From the NCBI GenBank assembly GCA_016930595.1, contig JAFGGJ010000002.1:50325-114324 (forward strand): DNA of 64,000 nt, read 5' to 3'. How positions within the stretch are numbered: position 1 is the stretch's first letter; every line of letters starts with the position of its first letter. The stretch is from Planctomycetota bacterium (GTDB lineage Bacteria > Planctomycetota > SZUA-567 > JAFGGJ01). The translations under genes and the position numbers were made by a program. This document shows positions 1-8,130 of this stretch, in pieces. The notes beneath the pieces are model-generated. The model worked only from the letters and a program-made list of their open reading frames with translations, was not told the DNA's origin and ran no database searches.

Positions 1-2
1 GC

Positions 3-554
3 GTGGTCGGCGAAGGCGGCGGCGGGGGCGGCGGAGGCTTATCCGAAGAAGCCCTGCAGCACGAGGTGCGCGGGGCCATGGTGGAACTCATGGAGAGCGA
101 CCTGTTCATGGAGAAGATCAACATGGCCCTGATGCAGCAAGGCGCCGGCGGCGGGGAAGGCGGTGCCGGCGGGGCGGGCGTGGAGCAGGTTGCTTCCATG
201 ATAAAAGAGACCGCGGACCAGATACGTTCCGACCTTGCCGAGCGCATGGAAAAGGTGGAGAAAGTACTGCCGGACATCGTCGGAAAGATTGTCGCGGAAA
301 AAGGCGGCGGCGCAGATCCGAAACTTATCGAAGAACAGGTGACCGCGATCGTTGCCGACAAGGTTCTGGGGGACAAGCTGGATCCGGAAGTGATTCAGGC
401 CGAAATAAAGAACCAGACGCCCGAAGTGGTCAGGGAAATAGCCAACTCGGACGAATTCAAGGTCCTGCTGGACGACAAGTTCAAGGTCATACTGAACTAC
501 CTGAAACAGGATGTCATCCCCAAGCAGGTCAAGAAACTCATGAAGAACCAGTGA
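3..554 (+). CDS. C-terminal part of a Gly-rich, helical protein (5' truncated by window edge)
   Basis: The frame is open to the left edge, so the GTG at base 3 is probably not the true start and only the last ~183 residues are seen. The visible part opens with a poly-Gly tract, has a second Gly/Ala-rich linker near residues 47-60, and ends in a charged helical region rich in Glu, Lys and Val (for example AERMEKVEKVLPDIV) that could form coiled coil. No catalytic motif, signal peptide or membrane segment is visible, and I do not recognise a family. The low-complexity linkers resemble those joining domains in multidomain regulatory or scaffold proteins, but this is only an impression. A hairpin terminator follows. 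Confidence 0.6.
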   Translation: MVGEGGGGGGGGLSEEALQHEVRGAMVELMESDLFMEKINMALMQQGAGGGEGGAGGAGVEQVASMIKETADQIRSDLAERMEKVEKVLPDIVGKIVAEKGGGADPKLIEEQVTAIVADKVLGDKLDPEVIQAEIKNQTPEVVREIANSDEFKVLLDDKFKVILNYLKQDVIPKQVKKLMKNQ

Positions 555-591
555 CGGCCGGGCCCGGCTGTACGTCCGGAAGGGTTTTTGA

Positions 592-626
592 CGGAGCGCG
601 CCGCATGGTGCGCTCCGTTTCATTTT
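592..626 (+). terminator. Rho-independent terminator after the first gene
   Basis: An 8-bp perfect stem (CGGAGCGC / GCGCTCCG) with a 10-nt loop is followed by TTTCATTTTG. It lies 38 bases after the stop codon of the Gly-rich gene. Confidence 0.7.
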
Positions 627-700
627 GCCGCGATAATTGCCGGAAACGTTGAGCGGTCTTCTGCGTCTAATAGCACGTAAGTGCGAAAGGAGGCGCTTCG

Positions 701-2938
701 ATGGCTGCGAACAGGCTGGGCGTGCCCGCCCGCTTCATGGTGGTTGTGGCTCTTGTTGCGGGGTTTTCCGTTCAATCGTATGCGGACGGTTTTGTGATCA
801 TTGTTCCTCCGCATCCGCCGGTGCCGATGCCGGTGCCTCGAATCGTCCAGCTCGCCGTGCGCAAGCACAACGTCACGGTGGACATCAAGGGCCCGGTGGT
901 GACTACGGAGATCGACCAGGTCTTCTACAACCCGAACAATATCCAGCTGGAAGGCGAATACCTGTTCCCCATACCGGAAGGAGCGTCGATAAAGGACTTC
1001 ACTCTTTATATTAACGGCCAGCCCGTGAAAGCCGAACTGCTGGATGCCGACAAGGCCCGCAAGACCTACGAGGACATAGTCCGGCGCATGCGCGACCCGG
1101 CGCTACTGGAATATTCGGGGCGGGGCCTGTTCAAAGCCAGGATATTTCCCATACCGGCCAGGGGCGAACGCAGGGTAGTGCTGCGCTATTCCGAAATACT
1201 CACGCCGGACGCCCAGGTGTGGAGCTACCGCTATCCCCTGAACACGGAGAAATTCTCCTCGGCGCCGCTTGAGGAGGTGTCCGTGGAAGTCAAGTGCCAG
1301 TCGAAGCGCCGGATCCAGGGCGTGTATTCCACCAGTCATCCGGGCGGTAGCCTCGAAAAGCAGAAAGACGGAATGGGCTTCACGTACAGCTGGTCGGACC
1401 GGAACGTGACCCCGGACAGGGATTTCCTGCTGCATTTCATAACCGCCACGGGGGAAGTCGGTGCCGCGCCCGTCGTTTACCGTGAAGCCGGCGAAGACGG
1501 TTATTTCATGCTGCTTGTCGGCGTCGATGCGCCTCCCGCCGGGCGCCGGGCGATACCCAAGGACATAGTCTTCGTCATGGACACGTCCGGTTCGATGAGG
1601 GGCAAGAAGATCCGGCAGGCGAAGGATGCCCTGCGCTTCTGCCTCCAGGGACTTTCGGCGAACGATTCCTTCAATGTCATTTCGTTCAGCACCGGGGTGC
1701 ACGCCTTTTTCGAGAACATGGTGCAGGTTGCCGATACCCGCGTGAAGGAAGCCCTGCAGAAGGCCGACGAACTCGATGCTTCGGGCGGGACGAACATTGA
1801 CGAGGCCCTTGCCGAAGCGCTGAAAATGGTCGGAGGCCAGGACGACCGCCCGGCCTACATAGTTTTCCTTACCGACGGCCAGCCCACCGTCGGCGAGACT
1901 TCTGTGGACGGGATAGCCGGGGCTGCCAGGAAAGGCAACCGGCGCAACGCGCGGATCTTCTCCTTTGGCGTGGGAGACAGGCTGAATGCCAAGCTGCTCG
2001 ACGTGCTGACGAGAGACAGCCGCGGCGCAAAAGTGTACGTGGGCGAAGAGGAGGATCTTGAAGTAAAGCTGTCGTCGTTCTATTCCAAGATAGCGAACCC
2101 GGCGCTTTCGGACGTCAAGATGGAAGTCCGCGGCGTGGAAGTGTACGATGTGTTCCCGAGAGAGCTGCCGGATCTCTTCTACGGCCAGGAACTTACTGTG
2201 TACGGCCGGTTCAAGGGCGAAGGCAAGGCGACCGTTGTACTGAAAGGCAAGCGCGGCGGCGAGGCTGCGGCCATGGAATATGAAGCGGACTTCGCAAGCG
2301 AAAAGAACGCTGAGCCGGTACCTCGTCTCTGGGCCGCACAGAAAGTCGCCTTCCTGCTGGAAGACATCCGCCTGGAAGGCGAAACCGCGGCGCTGAAAGA
2401 CGAAGTCGTGCGCCTGGCCCGCAAGTACGGCATAATCACGCCGTATACCAGCATGCTGGTGCTTGAAGACGAGGAAGTCCAGGGCCGCCCGCCCATCCTG
2501 CGCGAGGCGGTCAAGTCCGCGGCCGACGCCGCCCCCGCCAGCGCGCCCGCCGTCGAAAGGGAATTCAGGCAGAGGGCGGAAGAAGCCCGCAGGAATTTCG
2601 GCCATGAACTGGGTGCCGGCGCCGTGAGGGCCAGCAAGGATATCAATGACCTGAAAAAGGCCGAGGCGCTGAGCGGCGATATCGCCGGCATGAGCACGGG
2701 TGGGCGGTACATCGAGCAGGCGATCAGGCGTTTTGCCGGCAAGACGTTCTACAAGGTCGGCGATTACTGGCAGGATGCGGATTACAATTCGGCCGACATG
2801 AAGACCATAGACCTGAAGTTCCTCAGCGACGAGTACTTTGCCCTGGCGGCAAAATATTCCGAACTGGGCAAGTATCTCGCTCTCGGCGACCAGGTTATCG
2901 TGGTTCTCGGCGGGAAGGCCTACAAGGTATCCCCGTAG
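701..2938 (+). CDS. Secreted VIT and von Willebrand A domain protein
   Basis: This 745-aa protein starts at an ATG seven bases after AAGGAGG. A signal peptide (hydrophobic VVVALVAGFSV, then SYADG) sends it to the envelope. Residues ~45-180 look like a VIT (vault/inter-alpha-trypsin inhibitor) domain with VRRMRDPALLEY. A vWA domain follows at ~288-460 with an intact MIDAS motif DTSGSMRG near residue 294 and a downstream TDG loop, so divalent-metal-dependent ligand binding is plausible. The C-terminal ~230 residues are charged and helical. The order VIT-vWA matches the inter-alpha-trypsin-inhibitor heavy-chain-like family found in many Gram-negative bacteria. The substrate or partner is unknown; adhesion or envelope-stress scaffolding is the usual guess. 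It appears monocistronic, bounded by terminators on both sides. Confidence 0.9.
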   Translation: MAANRLGVPARFMVVVALVAGFSVQSYADGFVIIVPPHPPVPMPVPRIVQLAVRKHNVTVDIKGPVVTTEIDQVFYNPNNIQLEGEYLFPIPEGASIKDFTLYINGQPVKAELLDADKARKTYEDIVRRMRDPALLEYSGRGLFKARIFPIPARGERRVVLRYSEILTPDAQVWSYRYPLNTEKFSSAPLEEVSVEVKCQSKRRIQGVYSTSHPGGSLEKQKDGMGFTYSWSDRNVTPDRDFLLHFITATGEVGAAPVVYREAGEDGYFMLLVGVDAPPAGRRAIPKDIVFVMDTSGSMRGKKIRQAKDALRFCLQGLSANDSFNVISFSTGVHAFFENMVQVADTRVKEALQKADELDASGGTNIDEALAEALKMVGGQDDRPAYIVFLTDGQPTVGETSVDGIAGAARKGNRRNARIFSFGVGDRLNAKLLDVLTRDSRGAKVYVGEEEDLEVKLSSFYSKIANPALSDVKMEVRGVEVYDVFPRELPDLFYGQELTVYGRFKGEGKATVVLKGKRGGEAAAMEYEADFASEKNAEPVPRLWAAQKVAFLLEDIRLEGETAALKDEVVRLARKYGIITPYTSMLVLEDEEVQGRPPILREAVKSAADAAPASAPAVEREFRQRAEEARRNFGHELGAGAVRASKDINDLKKAEALSGDIAGMSTGGRYIEQAIRRFAGKTFYKVGDYWQDADYNSADMKTIDLKFLSDEYFALAAKYSELGKYLALGDQVIVVLGGKAYKVSP

Positions 2939-2953
2939 CAGGTTTCGAGGCGT

Positions 2954-2993
2954 GCGGGGCCGGCCGTACAGGAGCCGGTCCCGCTGCCGTTTT
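2954..2993 (+). terminator. Terminator after the VIT/vWA gene
   Basis: An 11-bp stem (GCGGGGCCGGC / GCCGGTCCCGC, one G-T wobble) with a 9-nt loop is followed by TGCCGTTTT. It sits 15 bases after the stop codon. Confidence 0.6.
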
Positions 2994-3091
2994 CAGGCGG
3001 CGCATCGTATGCCGGTGTTGCCGTGACAGCCCCCCCCGTTTCTTTCCGCAAGGCGCAGGTTTGAAGTGCGCCTTTTCCTCCCCGGCGTCGA

Positions 3092-3119
3092 TTGACCGCA
3101 CGGCGGACCCGGTTACCAT
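3092..3119 (+). promoter_or_regulatory. Putative sigma70 promoter for the gdh-pyrF-truD run
   Basis: TTGACC, a 16-base spacer and TACCAT lie 35 bases upstream of the GTG start of the dehydrogenase. Identified by eye. Confidence 0.5.
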
Positions 3120-3153
3120 ATCACGTTGACACAGCGTCGAAAGGAGGCTGTCC

Positions 3154-4359
3154 GTGCCAGTCATAAACTTCAGCAGCGTCAGGAAGTACGTGGATGTCCC
3201 CGATGATGCCGAAAGGATACTGTCCCGTCCCGAAAAGCAGCAGATATACAATCTTAACGTGCATCATGACCAGGGGCTGCTGGTGCAGACGGATGCCTAC
3301 GTCGTCTACTACAGCACCGTGCGCGGCCCCGCCAAGGGCGGCATACGTTTCTGGCATGATGTCAACCTGGAAGAAACCACTACTCTCGCAGAACTCATGG
3401 TCTGGAAGACGGCCCTTACCGGTATTCCTTTCGGCGGGGGCAAGTCCGGCATAAGGGCCGACCACCACAAGCTGACTCGCTTCCAGAAGACCGTCATCAT
3501 GAAGGAATTCATCCACCTGTTGCGCAACGACGTTGTGGAAGGCACCTACATACCGGCTCCCGACATGGGCACCAACCCCATAGACATGGCTGTCATTTTC
3601 GGTGAAACGCATATCACGGAATGCGTTACGGGCAAGCCGGTCGGAGTAGGGGGATTGCCGGGCAGGCTTCAGGCGACGGGCCGCGGCGTGTCCACCATCG
3701 CCGACATGACCGCCGCCCACCTGCTCAACAAGCCGGTTGAGGATATCTCCGTCGCCATACAGGGCTTCGGCAACGTCGGTTCATGGACCGCCCATTTTCT
3801 TTACGGGAAAGGCGCCAGGGTGGTCGCCGTCAGCGACATCGACGGCGGCATTGCCGATTCCAAGGGCCTGAACGTCCCCGAACTGATGGCGCACAAGACC
3901 GAAGGCAATCCCGTGGTGGACCTGCCCGGCTCGGCGCGCATATCCAATGAAGAACTCCTGGCCATGGATGTCGATATACTTATTCCGGCGGCCGCCGGTG
4001 AAGTGATAGTCCCCGCCAACGCCGCCGATATCCGGGCCAAGGCCGTCGTCGAAGGCGCCAATCATCCCGTTGTTGCCGAGGCGGATCCCATCCTGCGCGA
4101 GAATAACATTCTGGTCGTGCCGGATATTCTCACCAATGCCGGCGGCGTTGTCGCCAGCTACGTCGAATGGCACAAGGGCAAGAGCGGGGCACTTTCCGGC
4201 GAGCAGGAGACTTTCGAGGTCGTCGATAAACTGCTGGGCGACGCTTTTCTCCACATGAAAGACCTCGCCGGCGACAGCACCGACGACCTCCGCAACGCCG
4301 CCATGGCGCTTGCGGCGGGCAAGGTGGTCCAGTCCATGAAGGAAAGAGGGTGGATATAG
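3154..4359 (+). CDS. gdhA: Glutamate dehydrogenase (Glu/Leu/Phe/Val dehydrogenase family)
   Basis: This 401-aa cytosolic enzyme reversibly deaminates glutamate to 2-oxoglutarate with NAD(P). It starts at GTG, six bases after AAGGAGG. The substrate domain carries PFGGGKSG with the substrate-binding Lys near residue 97 and the catalytic Asp in PAPDMGT near residue 137. The Rossmann domain carries GFGNVG near residue 204, and VEGANHPV is a further family signature. Length fits the ~410-aa hexameric group. The sequence does not fix cofactor choice, and a branched-chain amino-acid dehydrogenase is the main alternative, though the overall pattern looks like GDH. It ends one base before pyrF, so the two are probably co-transcribed. 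Confidence 0.92.
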   Translation: MPVINFSSVRKYVDVPDDAERILSRPEKQQIYNLNVHHDQGLLVQTDAYVVYYSTVRGPAKGGIRFWHDVNLEETTTLAELMVWKTALTGIPFGGGKSGIRADHHKLTRFQKTVIMKEFIHLLRNDVVEGTYIPAPDMGTNPIDMAVIFGETHITECVTGKPVGVGGLPGRLQATGRGVSTIADMTAAHLLNKPVEDISVAIQGFGNVGSWTAHFLYGKGARVVAVSDIDGGIADSKGLNVPELMAHKTEGNPVVDLPGSARISNEELLAMDVDILIPAAAGEVIVPANAADIRAKAVVEGANHPVVAEADPILRENNILVVPDILTNAGGVVASYVEWHKGKSGALSGEQETFEVVDKLLGDAFLHMKDLAGDSTDDLRNAAMALAAGKVVQSMKERGWI

Positions 4360-4360
4360 C

Positions 4361-5248
4361 GTGGCTCGAGACAACTTCGCAACACGTCTGAACGCGGCCG
4401 TCCGGGATTACGGTCCGCTCTGCGTCGGCATCGATCCCTTCTTCCCCAGCCTGCCTCCGGAACTGCGTGAACGCGTGGTTACCAGGACCGAAGAGGCCGC
4501 CGCCGTCGGCATCTTCGCCGACTCGATTATCGACGCTGTCGAGGGTATCGTCGGCGTGCTCAAGTTCCAGGTCGGCTATTTCGAAAAATACGGGGCGGCC
4601 GGTTACGTTGAGCTCGAAAGCGCCGTCAGGCGGGCCAGGAACGCCGGTTTTGTGGTTATAGCCGACGCAAAAAGAGGCGATATCGGTTCCACCATGAAGG
4701 CTTATGCCGACTTCTACATGGAAGTCCTCGACGTCGATGCCGTTACACTCAACCCGTACATGGGCAGCGACGTCGTCAAGCCGTTCCTGCCCTATGCCGA
4801 AAGAGGCAAGGGCGCTTTCCTGCTGAGCCGTACGTCCAACGCCGCCGCAGCGGAACTGCAGGAAGTCTCGGCGCGCGAAGGCCACCCCTACTACCTGTAC
4901 CTTACCGAGCGCGTCCTGAGCTGGCAGCAGGACCTGGAACCGGACAACGACGGCTACCTGCCTTTCGGCATCGTGGCGGGTGCCACCGCCCCTGAAGAAA
5001 TGGCCCTGCTCAGAAGCAGGTTCCCCCAGCTCCCCATGCTGGTCCCAGGGTTTGGTTTTCAGGGCGGTTCCGCCGAAGATACCGCCCCCGCTTTTGACGG
5101 CAACGGCACCGGGGCCGTCGTCAATTCCAGCCGGGGCATTATCTACGCTTTTGCCGGAGATTCCGTGCCCCGTGATTGGCGCGAAGCGATAAGCGACGCC
5201 GCTCGTTCGGCCCAGGTGGCGCTGAAGAACGCAGCCAATGCTTCCTGA
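4361..5248 (+). CDS. pyrF: Orotidine 5'-phosphate decarboxylase, type 2
   Basis: This 295-aa TIM-barrel enzyme makes UMP from OMP in the last step of de novo pyrimidine synthesis. It has the family hallmark DAKRGDIGST at residues ~102-111 with the catalytic Asp-Lys-Asp set, LCVGIDPF near the N-terminus, and FQVGYFEKYG. The length and DAKRGDIGST form match the long type 2 subfamily rather than the ~230-aa type 1 enzymes. The start is a GTG one base after the gdhA stop, with a purine-rich GGAAAGAGGG upstream. The 3' end overlaps the longest truD frame, indicating one transcript. Confidence 0.93.
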   Translation: MARDNFATRLNAAVRDYGPLCVGIDPFFPSLPPELRERVVTRTEEAAAVGIFADSIIDAVEGIVGVLKFQVGYFEKYGAAGYVELESAVRRARNAGFVVIADAKRGDIGSTMKAYADFYMEVLDVDAVTLNPYMGSDVVKPFLPYAERGKGAFLLSRTSNAAAAELQEVSAREGHPYYLYLTERVLSWQQDLEPDNDGYLPFGIVAGATAPEEMALLRSRFPQLPMLVPGFGFQGGSAEDTAPAFDGNGTGAVVNSSRGIIYAFAGDSVPRDWREAISDAARSAQVALKNAANAS

Positions 5249-6497
5249 ATGTCCGCGGCAGGCCGGCCCGGCCGACATGGCGCGGCTTACCGACGGCATC
5301 CCGGGTACCGGGGGCGGGATGAAATTCCGGCCTGAGGATTTCATGGTGACCGAAATCCCCCTGTATGAAGCCTCGGGGCAGGGCACCCATCTCTACCTCA
5401 CCGTCCGCAAGACCGGCCTGACCACGCATGCCGCGATCGACAGGATTGCCAGGAGCCTCGGCAGGAAGAGTCGCGACGTGGGTTATGCCGGACTCAAGGA
5501 CGCCGCGGCCGTCGCCGTTCAGCGGCTGTCCATTGAGCATGTCGATGAAAAAGCGGTGGAACGCCTGTCGGTGCCCGGCGTCGAAATCATCGATGTCCAG
5601 CGCCACCATAACAAGCTAAAGCCGGGCCACCTGGCGGGCAACCGTTTTCGTATCGTTATCAGGGGCGCGCGGCATGGTTCCGCCGCTGACGCGCAGAAAT
5701 CGATGGACGTGCTTGCCGTCCGGGGCGTTCCCAACCACTTTGGTGAACAGCGGTTCGGCGGGTACCAGTCCGGCCATCTTGCCGGGAGAGCATTGGTCAA
5801 CGACGATGCGGACGCGTTTCTCCGGGTTCTCATGCTGCCTGCCGGCTGGCGGGATTTCGAACCGGACGCCGGTGCCGCCAGAACGGCGTTTTCCGAAGGA
5901 CGCTTTGACGACGCTCTTAGGACCCTGCCTGTCTTCCTCCATGACGAACGCCTGCTTCTTGCCGAATTCGTCAGGTCCGGCAACGCCCGCAGCGCGATGC
6001 TTTCCGTCCGGCAGCGCATGCGCCGTTTCTACATGAACGCGTGGCAGTCGCACCTTTTCAATGAAGTCCTGCGCAGGCGGGGCGTTGACGGTATCGATAC
6101 CATTGCCGAAGGAGACCTGGCCTATATTCATTCCAAGGGAGCCGTATTCCTTGTCGATGATCCCGCTGCTGAAGCGGAGCGCGTGCGGACGGCTGAGATT
6201 TCCCCTTCAGGTCCCATGTTCGGCCGCAAGACGATACTGGCCCGGGGCGCTCCCGGCGACGTGGAACGCGCCGTCATGCGGGACGAAGGCATTTCTGCGG
6301 ATACCTTCCGCTCCAGGCACCTCAAGGCGCTTGTCGGAGAAAGGCGGCCTCTCAGGGTTCCCATGCGCGACGTGCAGCCGGTGTCGGAACCGGAAGCCGG
6401 CGTTATCCTGCTTGAATTCTCCCTCCCTCCCGGCTCCTACGCCACGAACGTGGTGAGAGAAGTCACTAAGACTTCCGTTTCTTCGGACTGCTGCTAG
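5238..6497 (+). CDS. truD: tRNA pseudouridine(13) synthase TruD
   Basis: TruD isomerises U13 of tRNA-Glu to pseudouridine. The protein has the family active-site motif GYAGLKDAAAVAVQ with the catalytic Asp, the signature GVPNHFGEQRFG, and an N-terminal KFRPEDFMVTE typical of the family. The start is uncertain. The ATG at 5238 overlaps pyrF by 11 bases but has little Shine-Dalgarno sequence; in-frame ATGs at 5277 and 5319 are alternatives, and homologues usually begin just before KFRPEDF. As drawn it is 419 aa, rather longer than the E. coli enzyme. It is the last gene of the gdhA-pyrF-truD run. A tRNA-Glu gene, its expected substrate, lies at 16,992. Confidence 0.93.
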   Translation: MLPECPRQAGPADMARLTDGIPGTGGGMKFRPEDFMVTEIPLYEASGQGTHLYLTVRKTGLTTHAAIDRIARSLGRKSRDVGYAGLKDAAAVAVQRLSIEHVDEKAVERLSVPGVEIIDVQRHHNKLKPGHLAGNRFRIVIRGARHGSAADAQKSMDVLAVRGVPNHFGEQRFGGYQSGHLAGRALVNDDADAFLRVLMLPAGWRDFEPDAGAARTAFSEGRFDDALRTLPVFLHDERLLLAEFVRSGNARSAMLSVRQRMRRFYMNAWQSHLFNEVLRRRGVDGIDTIAEGDLAYIHSKGAVFLVDDPAAEAERVRTAEISPSGPMFGRKTILARGAPGDVERAVMRDEGISADTFRSRHLKALVGERRPLRVPMRDVQPVSEPEAGVILLEFSLPPGSYATNVVREVTKTSVSSDCC

Positions 6498-6523
6498 AAT
6501 ACCCGTACAGGGAGGTGACGCAC

Positions 6524-7069
6524 ATGATTACCAGGCAGGAGTATGACGATGCCAGGGACCTGGCGCTGGAATACCTCGACGCGGTTGGTATCGCCGTGGC
6601 CGACGAAGAGCGCGAGCGGATAGAAGTGGCCGACTTCGGCCTATCAGACCTGTTGCACACCGGCCTCGAGCTCCTCGTGTACGTCAACACCGACCGGGTC
6701 TGCGCAAAGGAACTGGTCCTCTTCCCGGGCCAGACCTGCCCCGAACACATGCATCCTCCCGTGCAGGGCGAACCGGGCAAGGAAGAGACCTTCCGTTGCA
6801 GGTCCGGCGAAGTCTACCTGTACGTCCCGGGCGAGCCGGCTGTCGCCCCCAGGGCATCGGCGCCCCCGGGCAGCAAAGACAGCTACACCGTCTGGCATGA
6901 AGTCATCCTTCGCCCCGGCGACCAGTACACGCTCCGCCCGCAAACGCTTCACTGGTTCCAGGCCGGGCCGGAAGGCGCCGTTGTGTCGGAGTTTTCCACG
7001 AAAAGCCGGGACGATTCCGATATCTTCACCGACCACGATGTCCAAAGAACGACTGAAATCAAAGACTGA
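6524..7069 (+). CDS. D-lyxose/D-mannose isomerase-like cupin
   Basis: This ~181-aa single-domain cupin resembles D-lyxose isomerases, which interconvert D-lyxose with D-xylulose and D-mannose with D-fructose. The metal site is visible in CPEHMHPP followed by KEETFRC (His, His, Glu), with a second His in LHWFQAG near the C-terminus. I chose the ATG at 6524 rather than the GTG at 6515 because GGAGG at 6511-6515 would lie inside the longer version. The gene converges end to end with the methyltransferase on the other strand (stops adjacent). The beta-mannosidase at 8.1 kb makes a mannose role plausible, but that is inference. Confidence 0.8.
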   Translation: MITRQEYDDARDLALEYLDAVGIAVADEERERIEVADFGLSDLLHTGLELLVYVNTDRVCAKELVLFPGQTCPEHMHPPVQGEPGKEETFRCRSGEVYLYVPGEPAVAPRASAPPGSKDSYTVWHEVILRPGDQYTLRPQTLHWFQAGPEGAVVSEFSTKSRDDSDIFTDHDVQRTTEIKD

Positions 7070-7972
7070 CTAGCCGCTCCCGGCGTCCTTCAGAAAGAAC
7101 CGGAACTTGTTCCCCGTCCATATCCGCTTCAGGATCCGCTGGTACAGTTTCTTCAGCGGCCCCGGCGGCTGCCGGTACCTGGAATACGTGAAGCACGCTG
7201 CCGCATGAAGACCCGCTTGCCCGGCGAGGTTCATGAACGCCCTGTGCGTGAATTCGAAGTAGTGATGAGGCGAATGTACCCGCGTCTTCTTGATGCCGGC
7301 CTGCTCCATCCACCTCTTGAATCGCAGGTCCGCGCCCATTATGTTCGGGATTTCCACCACCAGCAGGCCGCCGGGAGCCATCCGTTTCCGCAATGCCTTC
7401 ATGAACAGTGCCGGGTCCGGCGTGTGCTCCAGCACGTGGCACGCCGCAACGACATCATATCTTCCCCGCACCGGTGCCGTGGTAATGTCTTCGCAATGTA
7501 CGTTCAAGCCATGGCCCCGGCATGCCGTCACGCAGACGGTCGAAATGTCTATCCCGCAGGTATCCCACCCGGTCTCGCGCGCCGCGAGCAGCAGCCTGCC
7601 GGTATTGCAGCCGACGTCCAGGACCGAACCCTTCCTGCCCAGCAGGCGTTCGGCCTGCTCAAGCAGGTCGATATTATGGAAGTACGTGGGGGCGTGCCCA
7701 CGGAAATCACCTTCGTTCCCCGGTGCCGCGTCCGTGCGCCCATCCGTCTGCTCGTACATTTCTTCATGGAATTTTTCGTCGTACAGCGGCCTTGGCGACA
7801 GGTACAGCACGTCGCAGTTCTTGCACTGAACGAACCCGTGATCCAGGTCCACAACGTACTTGTGGAACGTCCTGCGGTACGGACTGCCGCATATTGGACA
7901 CGCGGGAATCTCCTGCCACTCCCATCTCGTGTCGGCGGTGGTGCTTTCCCCTGTGGCGGGAGCTTTTCCCAT
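7070..7972 (-). CDS. SAM-dependent methyltransferase with N-terminal zinc ribbon
   Basis: This 300-aa protein has a Zn-ribbon-like module at residues ~23-50 (CPICG then CKNC) followed by a class I Rossmann methyltransferase domain. Motif I is VLDVGCNTGRLL at ~115-126, followed by GIDIS and VVAACHVLEHTPDP, and then a typical EIPNI strand. The layout matches the C-methyltransferase/ubiE-like group often found in polysaccharide and lipid modification loci; the substrate cannot be told. AGGAG lies seven to eight bases before the ATG. It is transcribed divergently from the beta-mannosidase gene. Confidence 0.88.
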   Translation of the reverse strand: MGKAPATGESTTADTRWEWQEIPACPICGSPYRRTFHKYVVDLDHGFVQCKNCDVLYLSPRPLYDEKFHEEMYEQTDGRTDAAPGNEGDFRGHAPTYFHNIDLLEQAERLLGRKGSVLDVGCNTGRLLLAARETGWDTCGIDISTVCVTACRGHGLNVHCEDITTAPVRGRYDVVAACHVLEHTPDPALFMKALRKRMAPGGLLVVEIPNIMGADLRFKRWMEQAGIKKTRVHSPHHYFEFTHRAFMNLAGQAGLHAAACFTYSRYRQPPGPLKKLYQRILKRIWTGNKFRFFLKDAGSG

Positions 7973-7993
7973 CCGAGTCTCCTGTCGCCGTTG

Positions 7994-8022
7994 ATTCTAC
8001 TTGCCGGACCGGTGTTCCGCAA
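7994..8022 (-). promoter_or_regulatory. Putative sigma70 promoter for the methyltransferase gene
   Basis: On the minus strand TTGCGG, a 17-base spacer and TAGAAT lie just upstream of the methyltransferase start. Confidence 0.55.
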
Positions 8023-8130
8023 CGTTTCGGCGTCGCTTTCGACACATGCGGCAGCCGTTTGTGCTTTACATCGGAATCCGTTCGCCGAAAATCACCTCTT
8101 ACCGGATGAACGCATGTATTCGGAGGAACC